Below, piece after piece: positions 56,074-64,000 of a DNA stretch of 64,000 nt. The stretch spans positions 2,625,501-2,689,500 of the forward strand of contig NC_090288.1 in NCBI RefSeq assembly GCF_037392515.1, in the 5' to 3' direction. The translations under genes and the position numbers were made by a program. The notes under the pieces were generated by a model that saw only the letters and a list, made by a program, of their open reading frames with translations, searched no databases and was not told the origin of the DNA. This DNA comes from Haliotis asinina. Its lineage: Eukaryota > Mollusca > Gastropoda > Lepetellida > Haliotidae. How positions within the stretch are numbered: position 1 is the first letter of the stretch; each line of letters opens with the position of its first letter.

Positions 56074-59000
56074 CTAGTTGAAAGAGGTGGTTGGTCTTCG
56101 TGTGGTGAACCTGGGAGCATGCAGCTTCCTGTCCACACGGTGGGGCAGTGGGAAGATGATCTTGCTGTTCTGTAAAAAACAATGTGTAACATGCAATGAT
56201 ATATGAAAATACATATTTTGCCTAACTTATCATTTGGAAATTACAAACACATAAGAATTCATATTCCAATCAGGGTCACCACCTAGAAAGTTTCAAAAGT
56301 GAATAATGCCATTTTATATTAATCTGCATCTGGAAGTTCATAGTGTCACACCCAGTCGTAACTCGTCAGTGTATCATAGGCTTTCTAACACTGTAGTGCT
56401 TTATGCTCTGTGATGCTTTAGCAGCATCCTACAATACCCTGTGAACAGTAGTCTGCTAGAGACAATCTATTGAGGGATTATGTGAACAGTGCATGCAAAC
56501 AAAATCACAAAGCTTGACCACCAAGTTAAATTTCCACTAACCAACACTGTTGGCTATGTACCAATTTCAACATAGAATCACAAAATTTATTAAAATCTAA
56601 ATATTTTAGATATTTAAATACTTACCTTACCATAGGTCTTATGCATATTACCTCAAGCTTCGCTAGAAGAGATCAGACAGTCGTTGATTCGCCATTCCCT
56701 AGATGGCTACCTCATGTAATCTACGAATGTAGTCACGGAAGTGACGTGATCTCCCCACTCGCGCAAGCGCGAACAATCCAAAAATCACTTTTACTGGCAA
56801 CAGGAAGGTCCGAAGAGTCCAGAGTGGGGAGGAGCATCCAGCGTTGGGAGGGAGTCACCGCCCTATGGTAAGGTAAGTATTTAAATATCTAAAATATTTA
56901 GATTTTAATAAATTTTTAACTTACCTTACCATAGGTCTTATGCATATGGCTTCGACAGATGGATGGTGGTGTGGACTCCAGAGGACCATCCTTCAGCAAC
57001 CAGTGCACATGCATTAGGAGAACCTGGGAGACCCATGTCAACAGTCACAGGACAAACCTGGAAGCAGGACAAAGAGTAACCCTAGGGAACTCCAAAGAAA
57101 AAACCGACGCACCCTGAAGGTGAGGTTAATCTTAAGACCAACGGTAAGAAACAGTGTTATTACCTAAAGGGCGGCCGGCCGGGTAAGTTGCTGGGCAACC
57201 ACCAACGGACTGTAGTCCCTCCATGTCCTCAACTGCCAAGTCCCCCAGGTAGTGGGAAGCGAAGACAGTAGACCACTTCCAAAAGCAGCCTTCCATAGTT
57301 CGTGGCACTGTGCAATTACTATGGAGGGCCAAGGTAGATGCCAACGCTCTGATCTCGTGTGGGTTGTTCGCCACCGGATGAGGTAGATGCTTGGCATCAA
57401 AAACCGTCAGGATCGTAGATCGAAGCCATAAGTCGACTGTGTTCCTGTTCACCTCCCCTTGCAGGTAGTCGAAAGTGGGATGAACATTCTTTTACGGGAA
57501 CGTCTCTTAGAAGCCAACTTCCGGATGTAACATCTGAGGGCTCGAACGAGACACAGTCGCACCTCCTCTAAGGCATGTTGTCCCAAGACTGAAGATGCAG
57601 GAGGAATGGAGAACAGCCTGTCTGGCTGTCCAGGAAGCTGATTCTTGGCCACAAAATCCCATAGGAGACCCAAGGAGGCTTGTCCATGCCTTGACTGCTC
57701 AAAGCGAACATGTGTGACGTCCAGGGCATGAATTTCACTAACTCTAGCCGCAGTAGCCAACGCTAGAAGGAAGACCGTCTTTTAGACGAAATACATGAAG
57801 GAGGCTTCCTCTCATACGGCTCATACGGAGGTCCTCTAAGATGTTGTAGGACGATGTTGAGGTCCCAAGCTGGAGGATGAAGCTTAACTTTCTGGTCCTC
57901 CAATTTGAAAGGCTTGAGTAGCGCAATAAGCTGTGGTATCTTGGAAATCTGTTTATCCGCTTTAATCGCCAAGAAGGAGTTCAAAGCCGACAGATAAGTC
58001 CCCAAAGTACTGCCTCTAAGATGCTTGCAGTTATGCAGGAACAGGAGGAAGTTCGCTAAAAACTGTGGAGAAGCTGTCATAGGATCTTGCGGTCTTGAAC
58101 ACAAAAACTCTCCAATGAGCGTCACTTGTCGTCATATAAGGACCTAGCGGACATACGATGCACACAAGCTAGGACGCTTGCCACTCACTAGCCCTTAACT
58201 CTCAATGCCTTCTGCAGATGACCCAACCGTGAAGATGAAATCTCAGCGGGTCCAGATGAAGCTGCCGACTGTGCGGATGTCAAAGCAGACGTAACTAATC
58301 TGGAAGCTGGTACGACTCTCTGCTGGTGAGAAGACGCAGGTCGGGGAAGCATGGCCTGGCTGGCCACCAAGGCGCGACCAAAGGCAGTCGCAGGTTCTGA
58401 GTCTGCTTGACCTTGGTCACCACTTCTGTGAGAAGGGCTGATGGTGGAAATGAGTAAGCGTCCAGACCTTCCCACGACAGGGACATCACATCAATCGTCC
58501 ACGCCTGCAGGTCCACTGAGTGGAAATCCTGTGCTCCAGGGCGATTAACTTCGCCACTTGAGATGAGTACCCCTTGGCCCTCAAGACTTCACAGATGGTC
58601 CAGGCACAAAGATGAAATTGCGGCGGATCCAGGTGCAGTGTCCGATTGTGAGGATGGTACAGCAATTGGTCCCACTCTAGAAGCTGATTATTTGAAAGTG
58701 TTTCGACACACAATATTCTCTGTTGGTGATATACGTAGGGGGCGAGATAAGGCGTCTGCCATGAAGATGCAGGCTCCTGGTATGAGAGATACTTTTATTT
58801 GGAGGATCTGACTCGACCACGTCGAAGGGTAGAAACGACAAGAAGTGTAGTAGAGGTCGAGGCCTCCTTGACCCTTGATTACCTAGAAGGCTACCATAGA
58901 GTTGTCCGTAAGGATCATCAGTAGCTTGTCTCTCGGTGCTGTCAACCAATGATAGACATGCATCACCGCTTTCATCTTCAACTGGGTGATGTGAAGAGAT

Positions 59001-62000
59001 AGATCTCCACTCTTCCAGAATCCTGCTGCAACCTCCTTGACTAGATAGGCACTCCTCCTTGACTAGATAGGCACTCAATCCTTGGAGAGACGTGTCTACC
59101 TAAAGATGGTTGTTGAATGACGGCTCAAATGTGTAAGTTCCTACGCAAACATTGACCAGCGCGTCTACCACGGGTGTGGTGTCGAGACGTCCAATGTCGT
59201 AAACCTGTCTTGAAATCATGATCCCTGTCATAGACGTAATAGTGGACGTCTACGTCTGATCATATCCTGAGGTGAAGTGAGCAAATCGAGTAGACATTAT
59301 CACTGACACAGTGACAACGGGCAGAGTACAGCTTGTGTATAACATCGCCTTGAACTTTGACTCCCGAACCTGGGACGGCGATGTGATGAATTAAATCCCG
59401 CGGAGTTAGATCCTCAAGTCATCCAAGCTGACTTAACAGCCTGATAATGAAGTCCATCTCTCTCAAGAAAAGCTTGTATGCCGTGAAGAATGCGTCATTA
59501 TTTGACTTCAGAACGACCACGCTGTTTATTATGAATGTGTTGACATTTCAATGAAGTCTATTTAAAGCTGGCTGTCTGTCCGATCAGAAACTGCCATACA
59601 TCGCTGCATGCCTCCTGACAGGCAGCGTTCAGACTAATGTTAGAGGATCTCTATGCCGACTAGAGGCATCCAATGCTGCTGTAGACTGCTAGTCTAGAGT
59701 GTAAACGACATCTTCCCATCGTAAAATGACTGTAAGTCACTGCAGACAACTTGCTAACACTAGAATAAAACAACACATTCTGCGCAGGGCGTTGTCCCTC
59801 GATGAACAATCAGATAGTAGATGTAACGACCCTGGGATCCTTTGCAGGGCGTTGTCTCTCGGGGACCAATCAAAATGTAGACGTGACGTCACCGGTGTAG
59901 CACATAACTGATCATCATGAAATCTTGTAAACGGTGTTTCCTTGCTAGCCTGTAGGCTTGACCGTAACCATGCTGTTTGGCGAGCACGTGTGTAAATGAG
60001 TAAAGCGTGCGAAAACTGTTCCGCCGCTTGAAACTGAAGTAGACAATAGCTTTCCAGGTAGATGTGTTGGCAATTTTTCCCCGAGGATAAATGCCGTCCT
60101 CTCTTGTAATCACGAGGTGTAGTTAGACGTGGCACTTAGTTGTTGTCTCGAAGAATCTTCGTGACCAAATGAGTAAAGCAAGTGAAAGAAAACTTTCTCC
60201 GCTTGAGGCTTATGTAGACAAACTGTAACGTAAGGATCTTCGAGGATGCGACCAGTCCCTCCAAAGGACACCCAGTCTCCCGCCTACCGGCATAGGAATA
60301 CCTGGTAAGGTGATTGATCCTCGAGGCGTTGTCTTCAGACCAGTCCATCGCCGCCGCCGATGTAGCTGACGCCAGCGCAGAAAACGGCTTAAACATTTGC
60401 TTGAGTTCAGTCTTCAATGCCACCCGCTTAGAATCCTGCACTCTGTAAGAGTGCTGCGAGGAGCCCAATAACTGCTACAGAGATTCACCCAGGACAGCCA
60501 CGCTGTTCGCGAAAACCAGGCTGTGTATCTTGTAATCTGACTTCCTGGACTTACACGCTTGAAATTCGGATTAGATGACAATTTCGCAAAGACCGCATTT
60601 AACAACAGCGGGATGAGTAGCTCCGGCGATAAATGAATTGCTGCAAGGTTGCTGGAATCAACCGAAGGCGAAGGGCAGTCCACTCGAAGACAACTGATAA
60701 GGGTAGTTAAGTGCCATCACCGTCGCCGTCGTCTCCTGCCTCCTCGTCGAAGTCCGGGCAAAAAAATCTGTTCCTCCCGGTCCTCCCAGGACACGGGATT
60801 CGAATCACGCCACAGTGTAGAAGACGAAGTCGATGCATGAGCAGCAGATTCCTTGGACGGGATTCAAGGTGGTTCCGGCTACCGCAAACGCCGAGATCTG
60901 GAGGAGCACCGAGGTGATATGGACTGGGATTGCAAGCAACGTCTTCACCTGGTAGTAAAGCGAGAGTCCTCATTCAAAAGGGCGACGCGGGGACCGTGAG
61001 CTTGACCGAGAGCGCCGACAAAGACTACTGTGGAGGGTACAGGATCACCAACTCCCAGGGAACCTGGAGCGTGATCTGCGCCGAGATCGCCCTTCATCCA
61101 ACTGTCGTGCAAAACCTCTTCCCTGGACAACGTATGCAACACCCTGGGTGTACGGTAAGGCGCAGGCGCTGGCGCTGGCACAGGGTCCGGCGTCGGCATA
61201 GGCGCTGGTGTCGGGATAAGCGCTGACGTCCGGATAGGCACTGGCGTAAGCACAGGCGATGGTGTAGACATAAACGCTGGTGACGGGATAAGCGCTGACG
61301 TCAGGATAGGCGCTGGCGCAGGCATAGGTGCTGGAGTAAGTACAGGCGATGGTGTAGACATAAACGCTGGTGTCGGGATAGGCGCTGACGTAGGCATAGG
61401 CGCTGGCGCAGGCATAGGTGCTGGCGGAAGCACAGGCGATGGTGTAGACATAAACGCTGGTGTCGGGATAGGCGCTGACGTAGGTATAGGCACTGGCGTA
61501 AGCACAGGCGCTGGTGTCGGCATAGGTGCTGGTGTCGGGATAGACGCTGGCATCGCAGCAGCACCGGGCGTCAGCAGGGAGCGCAGGAACCTCTGGACTT
61601 CCGGATGAGACAAGGCATCTGGATGAAAACAGATCCACGATGTAATCCAGGCGAGGTGGTTCCGGGGCATACAGCATACAGGCGTCACGGACGAACGCCC
61701 CATCCCAGGCGTCGGCACAGTCGCTGAAGGCGGTTGTAAGTCCCAACGACCACGCTTGAGACGACATCCTTCTCTACTGCTGTGCAAAAAGCTTCTTCTT
61801 AGCCGCAATAAAGTCTTGAAATCCGCCACCAATAACGACTCGCAGTACTGGCAGCGTCCGTCAAAAGAGCAGGCTAGAGACGCACAATCCGGGCACCAAG
61901 GGTGAGGAACTTTCGCTGATTTCTGCCCCTAGCTGATAGTGTAAAACTGGCGAGACATACACAGTTAACTGTAACAAAACAAGACATAACAATGCGTGGA

Positions 62001-63670
62001 AACCAACGCTAGGAGGTAGAAGAAAAACACCCCTACACCAGAAATGCAGCACCAACGCACCCCCACTATAAAGTAGGCACGCCCGTAAGCTCGTGACAGC
62101 GAAGGGCAAACAACCAGAAAGGCTACCTGCATACATCGCAACGTGGCACGAAAAAACGTATAAATGCAGTGAAACATGGGCAAAAATACTAATCGACATG
62201 GAAACCACATGGAGGAAGAAAAACCAGCAAGATATAATACCCCCACGGACGCCATGCCTCACTCACACACGACGCGGGCGAACCCACCCCGAAGTGAGAG
62301 AAAAAAACAAAACAACACGAGGTAGCAAAGTAAGTGCAGTTAAATGATTACTTACCTTAACACGCACACCTAAGGGATACAAACCATACCTACCCGTGAG
62401 GAACAACTTTATTGAACCACAAAGTAGGTAAACTAAGCGAACCAAAAAAACGTCCGAACAGACGAACGCTAGAAGTAAAAGTGATTTTTGGATTGTTCGC
62501 GCTTGCGCGAGTGGGGAGATCACGTCACTTCCGTGACTACATTCGTAGATTACATGAGGTAGCCATCTAGGGAATGGCGAATCAACGACTGTCTGATCTC
62601 TTCTAGCGAAGCTTGAGGTAATATGCATAAGACCTATGGTAAGGTAAGTTAAAAATTGAGCTAAATATTGTGTTAGTAGATTCAAGTCTGTAGCCCTAGC
62701 AATACCTACATGGAACTGCTGGATGTTCGCCCTCCTGCATTTGTTAGCAGGGATGATCTCAACACGGATGATCTGAATGGACGACGCCCTTGCTCTGTGA
62801 CGGGCACCCATGTCACAGTCTGAAACAGGAAGTGTTTACGTGAGACCCATACTTCAACCAGATTAGCAAAACTAGTAAGGTTTGGGAATAACATTTATGT
62901 CCAGTTGTCAATGCTTCACCTCACAGATGAAAAACATTACTGAAGAGCAATTCCCAACATCTAGTTCAAGAGGGGAGCACATGAAATATTGAGGCTATGG
63001 TGGGTGAGCACTGTCATGACAGTCTCTCAAAACAGTGGGGAGGTATGAGGTATTCAGTAGTTCTACCTTGCTAAATCACTGCAATACATGTTTTAGCAGA
63101 GTTGCTGTGAGTGAGCCAGTGAGTGAAGACGGCTTTTAGCAATATCACGGCAGGGGACGTCAGACATGGGCTTCACATATTGTACCCATGTGAGGAATCG
63201 AAACCAGGTCTTCAGCGTGACAAGTGAATGCTTTAGCCACTAAACTACCCCCGTCCCTCACAGTTACAGTAATCAACATAGGGCGCAAGTCCACTCCTCA
63301 ATATTCCAGATATGGAGCAAGAGTCTGTAAATAACCGAGTCTTGACCAGATAATCCAATGATCAACACCATGAGATCAACATTTTAACAGCGATCAACAC
63401 GGTGACTGTAATCAATGTTGTTACTGCAATTCGCATGGTTAGAGTGTGCCATGTGGTTTCTGTGTGCCACTTGGTTACTATGATATGCATGGTTATTGTA
63501 AGCCACTCAAACATTGTGTGCTTCTCTAACAGGTACTTACAACACTGTGTAACAGCCTTCGCTGCGGTGAGATCCCGGTACTCCCTGTACATGTTGTGGG
63601 TGCCACTACGGGATGTGTATCGCAGCCAGATGCCAAAGTTCTTGATGGTGGTTGGTTTCTTCTCGAACAC
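56074..63670 (-). CDS. RPL18A: 60S ribosomal protein L18a (eL20), last three exons
   Basis: Exons 63670-63541, 62819-62710 and 56169-56074 join with GT-AG sites and matching phase to 111 residues plus stop, the C-terminal part of a protein of about 176 aa. Diagnostic stretches are [58 protein letters not shown] and [20 protein letters not shown], almost as in human. The protein is a core component of the cytosolic large ribosomal subunit. The upstream exons lie beyond the window's right edge. The last intron is 6.5 kb, nearly all a DIRS-like element; before insertion it would have been about 470 bp. Confidence 0.96.
56585..62655 (-). mobile_element. DIRS-like retroelement, fossil, in the last RPL18A intron
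   Basis: Inverted terminal repeats of about 165 bp (56626-56790 and 62477-62645) look identical over their length, marking a recent insertion. An internal complementary region at about 56870-56950 joins copies of both outer ends. Parts on the minus strand are a proline-rich gag-like region (about 59700-62300), an RNase H region (about 58500-59080) and a tyrosine-recombinase region (about 57130-58125, with ARVSE, HEIR and a late Tyr). No clear reverse-transcriptase core was found. It is broken, with several breaks. It belongs to a different family from the two other DIRS-like elements and reads in the same direction as RPL18A. Confidence 0.85.
61145..61560 (-). repeat. Proline-coding tandem repeat in the gag-like region
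   Basis: Short units of 18 bp, grouped into longer units of about 72 bp, encode PTPAPIPTSAP-like runs on the minus strand. Length variation between copies of the element would be expected here. Confidence 0.7.
63105..63265 (-). repeat. tRNA-derived SINE (family B) copy
   Basis: TTTTAGCAATATCACGGCAG, GGGCTTCACATATTGTACCC and TTAGCCACTAAACTACCCCC give a nearly complete reverse-direction copy. Confidence 0.85.
63285..63390 (-). repeat. Family A interspersed repeat fragment
   Basis: CTCAATATTCCAGATATGGA and GTAAATAACCGAGTCTTGAC mark the tail-proximal half of a copy. Confidence 0.7.
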
Positions 63671-63854
63671 CTGACAAAGAAGACTTAGCTTGAGAAGTCA
63701 ACTAAATGTACCAGTAACCCCCTGCTTCACGCTTAACTCGCGGTGGTGGATAATAATATAACAAGAAGACACAGTCATCGATCTACCCCACATTACCTCC
63801 AATTTCAGTCTAAGTCACACTTGTTGCCATGAAAATGCAAAACACATTTCATTA

Positions 63855-64000
63855 ATGAATGAGTTTAGTTTTACGCCGCACTCAACAATATTCCAGTCAT
63901 GGCAGCATTCTGTAAATAATCGAGTCTGGACCAGACAATCCAGTGATCAACAACACGAGCATCGATCTGCGCAATTGGGAACTGATGACGTGTCAACCAA
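63855..64000 (-). repeat. Family A interspersed repeat, cut by the window edge
   Basis: TTTTACGCCGCACTCAACAA, GTAAATAATCGAGTCTGGAC and CGATCTGCGCAATTGGGAAC show a well-preserved copy that continues beyond 64000. Confidence 0.85.

Larger units (their letters stand above)
62820..63540 (-). other. RPL18A penultimate intron
   Basis: It holds a family B SINE copy and a family A fragment. I looked for a box C/D or H/ACA snoRNA, often hosted by ribosomal protein introns, and saw none I could support. Confidence 0.5.

Noticed and set aside
60945-61832. 295-codon proline-rich open frame as a host gene
   Set aside because: It lies inside the DIRS-like element in the gag position and is made largely of short tandem repeats.
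62263-62811. 182-codon minus-strand open frame
   Set aside because: It reads from an RPL18A exon through its donor into the intron and the DIRS element. Only 62710-62819 is coding exon.
62820-63540. snoRNA in the RPL18A intron
   Set aside because: No convincing box C/D or H/ACA pair was seen; the intron is mostly SINE sequence.

Overview
This is a stretch of invertebrate nuclear DNA, most likely from a gastropod mollusc and probably an abalone (Haliotis). The host genes have short exons and long AT-rich introns. The window is peppered with two short interspersed repeats that share a 3' tail ending in (ACTC)n, which I remember from abalone DNA; the species call is inference. No bacterial-type operons, CRISPR arrays, tRNA or rRNA genes are visible.

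Five host genes can be read. MRPL46 (mitoribosomal protein mL46) is on the minus strand from 14533 down to 351 in six exons (276 aa). A 105-aa CARD-only protein is on the plus strand at 15450-15767, head-to-head with MRPL46. A CRADD/RAIDD-like CARD plus death-domain adaptor (214 aa, two exons) is on the minus strand from 24217 to 23191. ACAD9, a mitochondrial acyl-CoA dehydrogenase and complex I assembly factor, is on the plus strand from 32119 to 53062 in 18 exons (639 aa). The last three exons of RPL18A (ribosomal protein eL20) are on the minus strand from 63670 to 56074, and the gene continues past the right edge. MRPL46 and ACAD9 both serve the mitochondrion. The two CARD proteins look like adaptor and regulator parts of a caspase-recruiting pathway.

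Much of the rest is mobile DNA, often nested. Three DIRS-like tyrosine-recombinase retroelements are fossils: one fills MRPL46 intron 4 (about 3840-10766), a short relative lies between genes (about 25430-27500), and one of another family fills the last RPL18A intron (about 56585-62655) with apparently identical terminal repeats. A Penelope-like element sits inside the first, with a perfect 14-bp target duplication. ACAD9 intron 1 carries an open Tc1-like transposon inside a larger 3.4-kb inverted-repeat element. Intron 4 holds a TA-flanked pogo/Tigger-like element inside a 42-bp minisatellite. Intron 10 holds a TTAA-flanked 2.05-kb element whose relative lies at 27.6-30.0 kb. A 573-bp MITE with a 10-bp target duplication ends 20 bp from an MRPL46 splice donor.

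The most unusual observation is that two 3' splice sites are embedded in tandem repeats. The acceptor of ACAD9 exon 12 is the last of 17 copies of the same acceptor-like word in a 1.08-kb, 33/34-bp minisatellite. The acceptor of MRPL46 exon 4 is the first of three perfect 22-bp copies. Both create decoy splice sites directly upstream of conserved coding exons.
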